Source: Leptolyngbyaceae cyanobacterium C42_A2020_001 (lineage in GTDB: Bacteria; Cyanobacteriota; Cyanobacteriia; Leptolyngbyales; Leptolyngbyaceae). Taken from it: 64,000 bases of DNA. Shown here piece after piece: positions 53,775 to 63,171 of this stretch. Location of the stretch: the NCBI GenBank assembly GCA_015272515.1, contig JACYLN010000141.1:1-64000 (forward strand), in the 5' to 3' direction. Every line of letters starts with the position of its first letter. Within the stretch, counting starts at the first letter, position 1. The notes beneath the pieces are model-generated. The model saw nothing but the letters and a program-made list of their open reading frames with translations, was not told where the DNA came from and ran no database searches. The position numbers were made by a program, and so were the translations under genes.

Positions 53775-54008
53775 ATGAATCTTGAAAATCAATCAAAAGC
53801 AATCAGCGATCTTGAATACGATCTGTTGACAGTTTTGAAGAATAAAGCTGAAGCTGTTCAAATGTACGATGTGTATGTACAAGATGCTCAAAAAGCAAAC
53901 TCTCAACCCTGTGTAGAAATTCTACAAAAGTTGAAGCAAACTGATCTTGAGCAAGTTCAAGAACTTCGACACCATTTGCAAGAAGTCATGCAAACAGGAA
54001 GGATGTAA
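53775..54008 (+). CDS. Small helical hypothetical protein
   Basis: A 77-residue protein starting at ATG 53775, eight bases after AAGGAGG; the track's start at 53709 is upstream of that. The sequence is acidic and helical (ISDLEYDLLTVLKNKAEAVQMYDVYVQDA, then VEILQKLKQTDLEQVQELRHHLQEVM) and recalls small four-helix or ferritin-like two-helix proteins, but no family is recognised. It follows the zinc-ribbon protein and precedes the CdaR-like regulator by 171 bp. Confidence 0.7.
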   Translation: MNLENQSKAISDLEYDLLTVLKNKAEAVQMYDVYVQDAQKANSQPCVEILQKLKQTDLEQVQELRHHLQEVMQTGRM

Positions 54009-54179
54009 CCTGTTACAGGCTTTTATGCCTAATCCTCTGAGTTCCTTAAAGACTCGGAGGATTAAGTTACGCCATTATTGTCAGATAAAAAACTGTGATC
54101 CTGCCTGGGACAGATGCTTTATATCTATAACTTAATTAAAAATTATCCGTAGCTCAATCTCCCTTCGCCTGGTCGTTCT

Positions 54180-55403
54180 ATGATCGTTCATGGTACTCGA
54201 GTGACGAGTGTATCTAGTCGGTTTATCGAAATTTCTCACAGTATTGCTGACCGAATCTCAAATCTCCTCAATGCATCTGTATTTATAATTGACGAGAAGG
54301 GAATTTTAATTACAAGTAGTGAGCCTTTTGGAGTTGAAACATCCTCTGCTTTAAGAGGCCGTGCAGCATCTTTAGAAAATCTTTTAAGAATTCCAATCCA
54401 TTACAAAACTGAGACGGGAGAAATTGTCGTTGGCCCATCTCTAAATCAGGAGCCAATTCCTTCTAAGATTGCCCAGGCATTGGTTGAGCTAGTCATCGAT
54501 CAAACGACCAGTAATCAGGAAAAAAACACCGATAAAAGCAACCTAAAAAATCAATTTATTAATGATTTATTACATGGGTGTATTGCGGACGAGGAAGTTG
54601 CTTTGAGTAATGCAAGGCAGTTGGGAATGGACTTAACGCCTCCGAGGGCAGTGATTTTAGTTGATGCATCATCTTATGTTCTGAGTAGCAATGATTCACC
54701 GTTTCAAGATTTAAAGGCAGAACAGCAACGCAAAACGAGAGATATTATTCGTATTATTGTTAACTTTTTTCATCTTCCAAATGATACGATTTGCGCTGAT
54801 TTGGGACAAGGTGAAGTGTGTGTTTTAAAGGCTAGTGACACTAAGAATTTGGGACTTTGGGCGCAGTGCCACAACGACTCTAAAGGCTTAAGTTCTTCTT
54901 GGGCAAATTTAGCTGCGCTTAAACGAGCAGCGGATGCGTTACTCATCCGTTTACGTGATGAAACGATGACTGCGATCGATATCGGGATTGGTCGATATCA
55001 TCCCGGAGTTGCGGGGTTAGCGCGGTCTTATGAAGATGCACGCGCGGCGCTATCGTTAGGAAGCCGTTTTCAAGGGCATAACCAAGTTCATTGCTTAGGT
55101 GAGTTAGGAATTGCCGCCTTTGTGGGCGTAGCCGATGAAACAACAAAAGTCGATTTAGCTAAATATTTGCTCAGCCCACTTGACCATGAAAGTGAACTAT
55201 TTACAACGCTGGACGCTTTTTTTGCCGAGAATTGCTGCCCTTCATCAACTGCTCGACGATTGTCAATTCATCGCAACACCTTGAGCTATCGGCTGGATAA
55301 GATTTTTTCTCTCACAGGGCTAGAACCGAGAAAGTTTGATGATGCTGTGCAGATGCGCCTCTGCCTGTTGCTGCGATCGCTCCAAACAACAGCAGAACAT
55401 TAG
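54180..55403 (+). CDS. CdaR/PucR-like transcriptional regulator
   Basis: A 407-residue regulator with the CdaR layout: an N-terminal putative sugar-diacid recognition domain (~10-130, RISNLLNASVFIIDEKGILITSS), a middle region (LKNQFINDLLHGCIADEEVALSNARQLGMDLTPPRAVILVD) resembling the degenerate GGDEF-like part, and a C-terminal HTH_30 domain (~340-400, CCPSSTARRLSIHRNTLSYRLDKI). In E. coli, CdaR activates glucarate/glycerate use; in this organism the ligand and targets are unknown and no sugar-acid genes are nearby. ATG 54180 is used. Confidence 0.85.
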   Translation: MIVHGTRVTSVSSRFIEISHSIADRISNLLNASVFIIDEKGILITSSEPFGVETSSALRGRAASLENLLRIPIHYKTETGEIVVGPSLNQEPIPSKIAQALVELVIDQTTSNQEKNTDKSNLKNQFINDLLHGCIADEEVALSNARQLGMDLTPPRAVILVDASSYVLSSNDSPFQDLKAEQQRKTRDIIRIIVNFFHLPNDTICADLGQGEVCVLKASDTKNLGLWAQCHNDSKGLSSSWANLAALKRAADALLIRLRDETMTAIDIGIGRYHPGVAGLARSYEDARAALSLGSRFQGHNQVHCLGELGIAAFVGVADETTKVDLAKYLLSPLDHESELFTTLDAFFAENCCPSSTARRLSIHRNTLSYRLDKIFSLTGLEPRKFDDAVQMRLCLLLRSLQTTAEH

Positions 55404-55733
55404 TTCTATTTGGTCAATGCTTTATCCATAGCAGGTAATCGTGTAAGCCAAAAAGAATGGGAGCAACTGCTACCTTTGGGCGAAGCAACCAGAATGAGCT
55501 GTTTAGTATGATTATGGTAATGTTTGCTGATGCGGGTAGCAATCAGCACCTAACTGTCTCACGATTGCAACTGTTGGCATCGAGGGTTTGCTGGTGTCTA
55601 ATGTTGAAGGATGAGCAAAGATCTTATCGATAAAGGCTCTAATTTTACTATCTGAGCCATTCTTACAATTGAACCAAAGTTTTAATGTTCGTTTCTAAGT
55701 GAACATGTTTTGTTGAGAAAAAACGATTACGGA
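55404..55733. other. 330-bp intergenic region
   Basis: No ORF of note, no obvious repeat. It likely holds the promoter of the hybrid kinase gene. A TTG-initiated in-frame extension (from 55710) of that gene is not favoured. Confidence 0.5.
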
Positions 55734-56966
55734 ATGTTTAGGATTTTGATTGTCGATGATGATGTTGTTGATCGGTTAGCAGTTCGCCGTGCTCTTACAA
55801 AAGCTGGGATTCAGTTTGAGTTGTCGGAGGCAAAGAACTGTGCTGAAGCGATCGCATTCGTTCAAAATCAGCCTTCCGACTGTGTCTTTCTTGACTACTG
55901 TTTGCCCGACGGTGATGGACTCTCACTCATCCAGCAGGTTCGTCGATTGGGCATTAATGTTCCCTTGATTGTGCTAACTGGGCAAGGAGATGAGCAGATT
56001 GCTGTTGATTTAATGAAAGCTGGCGCAACTGATTATTTAGCAAAGTCTCGTGTTTTACCTGAACGTTTACTACAGGTAATCCATAGCGCTGTTCGAGTGT
56101 ATCAAGCTGAGTGTGAAGCCGATCAAGCCAACCAGCGCTTGAGAGAAACAAATGAACTCTTGATTCGCAAAAATCAGGAACTAGAGCTTCAACGGCAACA
56201 AATTCACCTACAAAATTTGAAACTATTAGAGAGTTCCCGGCTAAAATCGCAATTTTTAGCCACCATGTCGCACGAGTTGCGAACTCCATTAAACGTCATT
56301 ATTGGGTTTTCTCAACTGCTATTGCGCCCGGCAAAAGGAGTGACCGATCCGCATCAAAAAGATATTGTTGAGCGAATTCTTAATAACGGAAAACATTTGC
56401 TGATGTTGCTCAATGAAATCTTGGACTTTTCTAAACTCGAAGCTGGGCAATTAGAAGTTAAACCCAGAACTTTTAATCTAGAAAAAGTAGTGAGGCTTGC
56501 AGTATCTGAGGTGCGATTGCTCGCGGACGAAAAGCAATTAGCCTTAGAGATTGTTGGCGACTTAAAGCAATCCGAAATATTCAACGATCCCGAACGACTC
56601 CGCCAAATTTTAATGAACTTGCTCTCGAATGCTGTTAAGTTCACGTCTGATGGGAGAGTTTGGGTAGAGATTACAGAGCCGACTCCAGACAGTGTTGAGA
56701 TCGCCATTTGTGATACAGGAATGGGCATTGATCCAGCCGATATCAACTTTATTTTTGAGCCGTTCCGTCAGATAGACCAAACCATCACCCGAAAGCATAC
56801 GGGCACGGGCTTGGGTTTAGCAATCACAAAATCTTTAGTCCAAATGATGCACGGTAAAATTACAGTTGAAAGTCAGCTTGGTCGGGGGTCTGTTTTTCGA
56901 GTGCGGATTCCTCGCTCCATTGCGTTGCAAGAAACGTTTGAGTCAATTCCGCTTTATTCATCTTGA
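55734..56966 (+). CDS. Response regulator-histidine kinase hybrid (receiver first)
   Basis: A 410-residue protein starting at ATG 55734 (MFRILIVDDDVVDRLAVRR). An N-terminal receiver (~1-120) has the acidic pocket DDD and the phospho-acceptor in CVFLDYCLPDGDG. A coiled linker (~125-175, QANQRLRETNELLIRKNQEL) leads to HisKA with MSHELRTPL (phospho-His) and an HATPase_c domain with NLLSNAVKFTSDG, DTGMGIDP and GTGLGLAI. No membrane segment, so it is a soluble kinase taking its input through the receiver. The partial gene at the window's end resembles its first 90 residues. Confidence 0.93.
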   Translation: MFRILIVDDDVVDRLAVRRALTKAGIQFELSEAKNCAEAIAFVQNQPSDCVFLDYCLPDGDGLSLIQQVRRLGINVPLIVLTGQGDEQIAVDLMKAGATDYLAKSRVLPERLLQVIHSAVRVYQAECEADQANQRLRETNELLIRKNQELELQRQQIHLQNLKLLESSRLKSQFLATMSHELRTPLNVIIGFSQLLLRPAKGVTDPHQKDIVERILNNGKHLLMLLNEILDFSKLEAGQLEVKPRTFNLEKVVRLAVSEVRLLADEKQLALEIVGDLKQSEIFNDPERLRQILMNLLSNAVKFTSDGRVWVEITEPTPDSVEIAICDTGMGIDPADINFIFEPFRQIDQTITRKHTGTGLGLAITKSLVQMMHGKITVESQLGRGSVFRVRIPRSIALQETFESIPLYSS

Positions 56967-57067
56967 GTAAAGTTCTGTATCAAAACTCACCCTTATGACA
57001 GAGCATTTCTTACTACTTTAGAAATAAGATAAAGTGGCTTGTGTCGTAAAACCTTTACTATTTACAT

Positions 57068-58198
57068 ATGTCGGCCCATAGAAACCGCATTAACCATGTT
57101 TTGGTGGTTGATGATATATATGACAATTTGATCTTAATTGAAAGCATTTTAGAGGATGAGGGATATCGAATTAATTTAGCAACTGATGGTTTTAGTGCCT
57201 TAGCTACAATTGAACAAGACCCACCGGATTTAGTGCTATTGGATGTGATGATGCCCGAAATGCACGGGTATGAAGTGACACGGCGAATTCGTCAAAATGA
57301 GAAATTGTCTTATATTCCAATTTTATTGGTAACGGCCCATGACCAAACGAGTGCAGTAGAAGGGCTAGATGCCGGAGCCGATGATTTTATCCGCAAGCCA
57401 TTTGATACAGATGAACTGTTGGCAAGGGTGCGATCGCTATTGCGATTAAAACACAGCATTGATGAGCGGGAAGAGATGCTTCGCCAACGGGAAGATTTCG
57501 TTTCCCGATTAACGCACGACTTGCGAATTCCGTTAGTAGCGGCGGATCGGATGCTTCATTTGTTTCTACAAGAAGCCTACTGTCCACTTTCAGACGATAT
57601 GAAAGAAGCCGTTGGTGTAGTGATTCGGAATAATCAAAATCTCTTACAAATGGTGAACACGCTGTTAGAAGTGTATCGCCATGAGGCAGGGCAGAAAAAG
57701 CTAACGCTAGTACCCTGCGATGTCAAAGAAATTTGTCAAGAAATTGTACAAGAACTGAATCCTTTAGCTTGGGAAAAAGAACTGGCGATCGTATTGCTTT
57801 CTCCTGCAAACCCTGAATCAAAGGATGAACCAATTCAAATCTTAGCGGATCGCTTAGAGTTGCGTCGAGTTTTCTCAAACCTGCTTGGAAATGCAATTAA
57901 ATTCACTGATCAAGGTTCAATCAACGTTTCAATTGTGAAAGCACCACCTAAAGATAAAACCCTTTCCTCTAAAGACTGGGTTGCTATTTCGGTACGCGAT
58001 ACAGGATCGGGTATTCCTCCTGAAGATCAAGCTGTCATCTTTGAACGCTTTCGCCAAGGTCGAAATCGCAGGGCAGATAGTGGTTTGGGACTGTATCTAA
58101 CTCGCCGCATTGTGGAAGCCCATCAAGGATTTATCACAGTTGAATCTAAGGTAGGTCAGGGGAGTGTGTTTACCGTGTATTTACCTGCGAATCCATAA
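57068..58198 (+). CDS. Response regulator-histidine kinase hybrid
   Basis: A 376-residue protein that couples a receiver (~8-125; VVDDIYDNLILIE, VLLDVMMPEMHG with the phospho-Asp, KPFDTDELLARV) to a histidine kinase: RLTHDLRIPLVAADRM carries the phospho-His, and the ATPase part shows NLLGNAIKFTDQG, DTGSGIPPED and GLGLYLTRRIVEAH. Without a membrane segment, it is probably cytosolic. It follows another hybrid kinase by 101 bp on the same strand; they could form a short phosphorelay. Confidence 0.93.
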   Translation: MSAHRNRINHVLVVDDIYDNLILIESILEDEGYRINLATDGFSALATIEQDPPDLVLLDVMMPEMHGYEVTRRIRQNEKLSYIPILLVTAHDQTSAVEGLDAGADDFIRKPFDTDELLARVRSLLRLKHSIDEREEMLRQREDFVSRLTHDLRIPLVAADRMLHLFLQEAYCPLSDDMKEAVGVVIRNNQNLLQMVNTLLEVYRHEAGQKKLTLVPCDVKEICQEIVQELNPLAWEKELAIVLLSPANPESKDEPIQILADRLELRRVFSNLLGNAIKFTDQGSINVSIVKAPPKDKTLSSKDWVAISVRDTGSGIPPEDQAVIFERFRQGRNRRADSGLGLYLTRRIVEAHQGFITVESKVGQGSVFTVYLPANP

Positions 58199-58263
58199 AC
58201 GCGATCGCAGAAACGGTTTGTGATTCCATTTCTGCGATCACTGCGTTCATTAGGTTTTAGGGG

Positions 58264-59127
58264 TTACCCATTGACGACGCTGCCACCATTCGGGTGCAAA
58301 ATTTGCCCCGTCATGTAAGAGGAGTCTTCGGAGGCTAGAAAAACATAACTTGGAGCAACTTCTTCCGGTTGTCCTGCTCGCTGCATGGGAACTTGCTTAC
58401 CGAAGCTCTCTACCTTTTCTTCGGGGAAGGTAGAAGGAATTAAGGGAGTCCAAATTGGGCCAGGTGCAACACCATTCACCCGAATTCCTTTTTCCACAAG
58501 AGATTGAGAGAGCGATCGCGTAAATGCAACAATTGCGCCCTTTGTTGCCGAGTAATCCAGCAATTGTGGATTTCCCTTATAAGCTGTTACGGAAGTAGTG
58601 TTAATGATGCTACTGCCTTGTTTGAGGTGTGGTAAAACTGCTTTTGTCAGAAAAAACATACTAAATATATTTGTTCTGAACGTTTTTTCAAGCTGTTCTG
58701 CGGTAATTTTCTCGATGCTTTCTTGGGGATGTTGCTCAGCCGCATTGTTCACCAAAATGTCTAACTTGCCAAAGGTTTTAACAGCTTGCTGAACTGCTTC
58801 TCGGCAAAATGATTCGTCCCCAATGTCGCCCCGAATTGTTAAGCAACGTCGTCCTTCCTGCTCAACCAACTTCTTTGTTTTGTTAGCATCCTCATCTTCA
58901 TTCAAATAAACGATCGCCACGTCTGCCCCTTCTTTGGCAAACAAGACCGCAACAGAACGACCAATTCCGCTATCCCCACCTGTGATTAGCGCCACTTTCT
59001 CATTCAGCTTGCCGCTGCCGCGATACTGTCTTGCCTCCGCTTGAGGTGCTGGAGTCATCTGAGATTCAACTCCAGGCTGTTGATCTTGGTGCTGAGGTGG
59101 TTGCTCTTTAAGTCTTGCTTGAACCAT
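58264..59127 (-). CDS. SDR family oxidoreductase (stress-associated type)
   Basis: A 287-residue short-chain dehydrogenase: TGGDSGIGRSVAVLF (NAD(P) glycine motif, ~48-62), NNAAEQHP (~128), an SxnY triad with STSVTAYKG and YSATKGAI (Tyr-xxx-Lys), and a late PGPIWTPLIPSTFPEE. The N-terminal extension (KEQPPQHQDQQPGVESQMTPAPQAEARQYRGSGKLNEKVAL) is typical of the YhdF/YhxC-like group in general-stress regions of bacteria. The substrate is unknown. The gene is on the minus strand, followed by a stress-like gene. Confidence 0.9.
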   Translation of the reverse strand: MVQARLKEQPPQHQDQQPGVESQMTPAPQAEARQYRGSGKLNEKVALITGGDSGIGRSVAVLFAKEGADVAIVYLNEDEDANKTKKLVEQEGRRCLTIRGDIGDESFCREAVQQAVKTFGKLDILVNNAAEQHPQESIEKITAEQLEKTFRTNIFSMFFLTKAVLPHLKQGSSIINTTSVTAYKGNPQLLDYSATKGAIVAFTRSLSQSLVEKGIRVNGVAPGPIWTPLIPSTFPEEKVESFGKQVPMQRAGQPEEVAPSYVFLASEDSSYMTGQILHPNGGSVVNG

Positions 59128-59194
59128 CTTGCCTCCTTGAATTCCCTGTTCTAATGAGCTTATTCGAGAGAGTTAAATGTGAATGTTGATGGAA

Positions 59195-59563
59195 TTACCA
59201 CCAAACTCGCTCACCGTTTTCGTCTACTCGTGCTTGTCGGATTACGTCAGAAATTTCTTCTGCATCCTTGATGTGGTGCAAAGCTTCTTTTTGCCCATCT
59301 GGGTACTCCACTACAAAGTATGTGGGAACAACGATGTGATCGCCTGTAATGTCGGGAGCATCTACAGCAACCTGCTTCGCTTTTTCTTCCAGGGATTTCG
59401 ATTCATCAATGCGATCGCCAGGGTTCAGAGTTAAACTCTTGCCACCCTTATCCATTTCTTCCTGAATCCACTGCTTTTGTTCTGGTTCCACCTGTTCCGG
59501 CTGCATGGGTTGCTTAATGTCAGCCTCACTGTTCTTTAAATTGCTTGCAGAATCTCTGTTCAT
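59195..59563 (-). CDS. Hypothetical soluble protein
   Basis: A 122-residue hydrophilic protein rich in Glu, Gln and Asp (QPEQVEPEQKQWIQEEMDKGG in the first half) with a more folded C-terminal half (GDHIVVPTYFVVEYPDGQKEALHHIKDAEEISDVIRQARVDENGERVWW). No signal peptide, membrane segment or Cys. Its position 67 bp upstream of the SDR gene, on the same strand, suggests cotranscription and perhaps a stress role. No family recognised. Confidence 0.6.
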   Translation of the reverse strand: MNRDSASNLKNSEADIKQPMQPEQVEPEQKQWIQEEMDKGGKSLTLNPGDRIDESKSLEEKAKQVAVDAPDITGDHIVVPTYFVVEYPDGQKEALHHIKDAEEISDVIRQARVDENGERVWW

Positions 59564-59972
59564 AACATCCTTCCTGGTGTAACTTTGCTAAATCGTTGAT
59601 TAACCTATCTTTAACACTAGGAGCGAAACAGAAAGATAACTTCCCACTAAAGAAGTACTCTTAAGCAGTATCTTTCCTGAGTAGATTCTAGAATTCTGCT
59701 GATTTTTTATTTTCAACTTTGTTTGAAAAATTGAAGTTTTTCAAGAATTTAATCGTTCTAAGGTATGAGTTCTATCAACACTTTTTCTTCAGTACACAAT
59801 TTAAGCAAAAAAAGCTTTTCTGAAGTATCTATGCAATCACTCTTTTTTATTTCAAGAACAACTAAATTCTTTCTCTACTTAAAGTAATGACCTGTCCTAA
59901 GAGGGAGTGTACTACCTCCTATCCATGTGACTATTGCAGTATCTACACGTGTGTAGTTATCAGGAGAACAAC
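59564..59972. other. 409-bp A/T-rich divergent promoter region
   Basis: Separates the SDR/hypothetical pair (left) and the hemerythrin gene (right). Short T- and A-runs are frequent. No gene or clear operator was recognised. Confidence 0.5.
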
Positions 59973-61007
59973 ATGGTTACAACCCTAACAGATGCTAAAC
60001 GCGAAGCAATTGCTGAAAAGCTAGCAGAAATGCGAGCTTTACAAAACCTGCTGATTGCGAATGAGCAAAGATTTATTCAAGAATGCAACAACGATGAAAT
60101 CCGCGATCGCTTGCGGAATATGCTGGAAGATGACCAGAAAAACTTAGGCGTACTTGAAACCGTTATTACCCAATACGGAATTCAAGGTAAGCCGAGTAAT
60201 GTGGCTCAAAAAAGTATGCAGGAAATTGAAGGGCTGATGAAGGGGTCTGAACTCAGCTTCTTCAAGAAAGTTGCTCAACATGAACTGCTCAAGCATATGC
60301 AGGTAATGTCTGGTTTGATTGTGCACAAAGCCGCTCAAAAAGTGGGTGCAGATGTAGAGGCAGCGATCACTCCTCTGAACACCGTTAACTTTGAAAACCG
60401 CGCACACCAGGAGCAACTCAAAGGAGTCTTGGAAGTGTTGGGTGTGCTTGAGCTGACTGGAATGGAAGCCGATCAAGGACTGTGGGCGCGAGTGCAGGAT
60501 GCAGTTGCCGCTTTAACGGGTGTGGCTGGCAGTGTGGTTACTCAAAGCAGTGACAAATCTGATATGAACATCCAGGATGTGATTCGGATGGATCACCAAA
60601 AAGCGAACATGCTGTTTATGGAGATTGAGCAAAGCCAAGATCCCCAAAAGATCCAGGAGTACTTTGGTCAACTCTATAAAGACTTGAGCGTCCACGCGTT
60701 GGCAGAAGAACAAGTTGTTTATCCTGCTGTACGCCCATTTTATGGCGCATCTGATACTCAAGAGCTGTATGATGAGCAGTCTCAAATGAAGGTGTTACTG
60801 GATGAGATTAAAGCGCTAAGTCCGGCTTCTTCCGAGTTTAAGAGCAAGGTGAAGCAACTGAAAGACATCGTGATGGATCACGTCCGGCAGGAAGAAAGCA
60901 CCATGTTTGCTGCCATCCGCAACAACTGCAATGCTCAGCAAAGCGAACAATTAGCAACTCAGTTTAAAGAAGCGAAGAAGCAACTTCAAATGAAGGTAGG
61001 TGTATAG
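59973..61007 (+). CDS. Hemerythrin domain-containing protein
   Basis: A 344-residue protein from ATG 59973 (CAGGAG upstream). The N-terminal ~170 residues form a ferritin-like helical bundle of the DUF892/YciF kind (QNLLIANEQRFIQECNNDEIRDRLRNML). The C-terminal ~150 residues (MNIQDVIRMDHQKANMLFMEIEQ, LSVHALAEEQVVYPAVRPFY, IVMDHVRQEESTMF) are an HHE hemerythrin domain: the histidines and glutamates that hold a di-iron centre (H in MDHQK; H..E in SVHALAEEQ; H...E in MDHVRQEES) are all present. Likely roles are O2, NO or iron sensing/handling in stress. Confidence 0.85.
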   Translation: MVTTLTDAKREAIAEKLAEMRALQNLLIANEQRFIQECNNDEIRDRLRNMLEDDQKNLGVLETVITQYGIQGKPSNVAQKSMQEIEGLMKGSELSFFKKVAQHELLKHMQVMSGLIVHKAAQKVGADVEAAITPLNTVNFENRAHQEQLKGVLEVLGVLELTGMEADQGLWARVQDAVAALTGVAGSVVTQSSDKSDMNIQDVIRMDHQKANMLFMEIEQSQDPQKIQEYFGQLYKDLSVHALAEEQVVYPAVRPFYGASDTQELYDEQSQMKVLLDEIKALSPASSEFKSKVKQLKDIVMDHVRQEESTMFAAIRNNCNAQQSEQLATQFKEAKKQLQMKVGV

Positions 61008-61094
61008 GCTTTCTCAGCCTTACTCAATCAATCGATCTCCGCTGACGGTGAGCAGGCAATTAATTTTGCCTGCTTTTTCATGGGGCGATCGCCC

Positions 61095-61700
61095 CTATCG
61101 TAAAACCAACGGAATTACCTCAACTTGTCCAGGAATGCCTAGATCATATTGGATCAGCGGCGACAGAGTTTTAGACAGCACTGGCATAAATCCCAAGCGC
61201 AGATAAAACTCAGTGAGTTTGGGCAGGCAGGTAAGGTAAAGCGGTTTAGTCGCTTGTTCACCCAGGTAAGAAACCAGGAATGACCCTAATCCTTGACTGC
61301 GCCATCCAGGGACAACGTAAACATCATGAAGCAGAGAATACCGTTGATGCTGCCGTAGTTTGGCACAGGCAATAAGCTGGTTGCGATGCTCAATCACCCA
61401 AAAATTTTCCCACTCACTATGCCAGCTAAGAAATGCTGCCGCTAACACACCTAGCCCAATCACAGTGCCTGGTCCCAGAACCAGGTTCCACAATCGTTGC
61501 AGCCCCAACGTTAATCCTAAATGAATCCCAATTCCGCTCAGCAATCCCCCTGCCAGAATTCGCATCGTCCACTCTGTCTGAGAAACCGGGGGAAGTACCT
61601 CTTGCCTAAACTGGGCTAACAACTCGCGGATTGCAGTTTTATCAGTAGGGCAAGCCGGACGAATGATACATCCAGGAGGTAAGGAGAAGGACACGGTCAT
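61095..61700 (-). CDS. GNAT family N-acetyltransferase with inserted membrane segments
   Basis: A 201-residue protein that has a GNAT acyl-CoA fold interrupted by a hydrophobic hairpin. The first strand/helix is IRPACPTDKTAIRELLAQFRQEV (~12-35); two membrane segments follow (~46-68, MRILAGGLLSGIGIHLGLTLG; ~74-91, LVLGPGTVIGLGVLAAAFLSW). The rest is the acetyl-CoA binding part, VYVVPGWRSQGLGSFLVSYL with the Q/RxxGxG/A-like motif, then LYLTCLPKLTEFYLRLGF. The layout suggests an acetyltransferase fixed to the membrane. The substrate is unknown. It converges on the hemerythrin gene (88 bp between stops). Confidence 0.75.
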   Translation of the reverse strand: MTVSFSLPPGCIIRPACPTDKTAIRELLAQFRQEVLPPVSQTEWTMRILAGGLLSGIGIHLGLTLGLQRLWNLVLGPGTVIGLGVLAAAFLSWHSEWENFWVIEHRNQLIACAKLRQHQRYSLLHDVYVVPGWRSQGLGSFLVSYLGEQATKPLYLTCLPKLTEFYLRLGFMPVLSKTLSPLIQYDLGIPGQVEVIPLVLR

Positions 61701-61820
61701 GAGGTCTTATGAATCCATCTTTTGGGGTAGATTACAAAGTTTTTGTTCGGGAAAGGCTTTTAACTCGCTAGTCTAGATAAAGAGTGCCCACTATGCTAAG
61801 TAAAAGATTCAGTGCCGTTT

Positions 61821-63032
61821 ATGGTTTCAATTTCTCTAAATCCTCTCTTTGTAGATACATCGCGGATTCGAGCTGAGATCCGGACGTTACAACCTCAAAT
61901 TGTAGAATGGCGGCGATCGCTCCATCAAAAGCCAGAACTAGGGTTTCGTGAACTCCTTACTTCTGACTTTGTAGCGCAAAAATTGCAAGAATGGGGAATT
62001 TCTTTCCAAAAGGGGATTGCTAAAACAGGCGTGTTAGCCACTATATCGGGCAATCGTCCAGGGCGGGTGTTTGCCATTCGTGCTGATATGGATGCATTGC
62101 CGATTCAGGAGGAAAACGATGTTCCTTACAAGTCGCAGCATGATGGCGTGATGCACGCCTGTGGACATGATGGACACACCGCGATCGCCCTTGCCACTGC
62201 TTATTATCTGTCGCACCATCGAGATAATTTTGCCGGAACAGTGAAAATCATTTTTCAGCCAGCAGAAGAAGGACTGGGCGGAGCAGAGCCAATGATCGCC
62301 GAGGGAGTGTTAAAAAATCCTGATGTGGAGGCGATCGTCGGTTTGCATTTGTGGAACGTGCTGCCACTGGGAACGGTAGGCGTGCGCGCCGGAGCATTGA
62401 TGGCAGCCGTGGAATGTTTTGAGTTAACGATTCATGGTAAAGGCGGACATGGAGCCATCCCCCAACAAACTATCGATTCGGTGGTTGTCGGCTCTCAGAT
62501 TGTGAGTGCCCTACAAACTATTGTGGCGCGCAACATCGATCCCATTGATTCTGCGGTCGTGACGGTGGGCGAATTTCATGCTGGAACCGCGCATAACGTT
62601 ATTGCCGATACGGCTCACATGACAGGCACTGTCCGCTATTTCAATCCGGCTTACAAGGGCTACTTTGGACAACGCATGGAGCAAATCATCAAAGGAATTT
62701 GCGAGGCGCATGGTGCCACCTATGAATTTAAATATTGGGAGCTGTATCCACCTGTTATGAATGATGGAGCGATCGCCAATCTTGTGCGCTCTGTAGCTGA
62801 AGATGTAGTGGAATCACCACTGGGTATGGTTCCTGAATGTCAAACCATGGGCGGTGAAGACATGTCATTCTTTTTACAAGAAGTGCCCGGTTGCTACTTT
62901 TTTCTTGGGTCTGCTAATGCAGTAAAAGGGCTTGCCTACCCCCATCACCATCCTCGATTTGACTTTGATGAAACAGCCCTGGGAATGGGCGTAGAAATTT
63001 TTGTGCGGTGCGTGGAAGAGTTTTGTCAATAA
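61821..63032 (+). CDS. M20-family amidohydrolase (hippurate/IAA-amino acid hydrolase-like)
   Basis: A 403-residue zinc-dependent hydrolase. ATG 61821 is preferred over GTG 61812. The catalytic domain shows QKPELGFRELLTSDFV, IRADMDALPIQEEND, HACGHDGHTAIALA with metal-binding residues, and FQPAEEGLGGAEPMIAEG with the general-base Glu; the dimerisation domain follows (HGKGGHGAIPQQTIDSV), then MGGEDMSFFLQEVPGCYFFLG and a terminal HHHPRFDFDE. The family includes N-acyl-amino-acid amidohydrolases; actual substrate is unclear. It diverges from the GNAT gene. Confidence 0.93.
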   Translation: MVSISLNPLFVDTSRIRAEIRTLQPQIVEWRRSLHQKPELGFRELLTSDFVAQKLQEWGISFQKGIAKTGVLATISGNRPGRVFAIRADMDALPIQEENDVPYKSQHDGVMHACGHDGHTAIALATAYYLSHHRDNFAGTVKIIFQPAEEGLGGAEPMIAEGVLKNPDVEAIVGLHLWNVLPLGTVGVRAGALMAAVECFELTIHGKGGHGAIPQQTIDSVVVGSQIVSALQTIVARNIDPIDSAVVTVGEFHAGTAHNVIADTAHMTGTVRYFNPAYKGYFGQRMEQIIKGICEAHGATYEFKYWELYPPVMNDGAIANLVRSVAEDVVESPLGMVPECQTMGGEDMSFFLQEVPGCYFFLGSANAVKGLAYPHHHPRFDFDETALGMGVEIFVRCVEEFCQ

Positions 63033-63171
63033 GCTTTTCCCAATCTCGTGTCTCTGGCTATCATTTCTTTAAGCCCCTTCATCCTTTCGGTTGAGGCGGC
63101 TTAGTGGTAATTTTCAATACACTCTTTTAAAGAACATTAAAAAAAGTAAAAATTTACCCACGTTAAAGATC

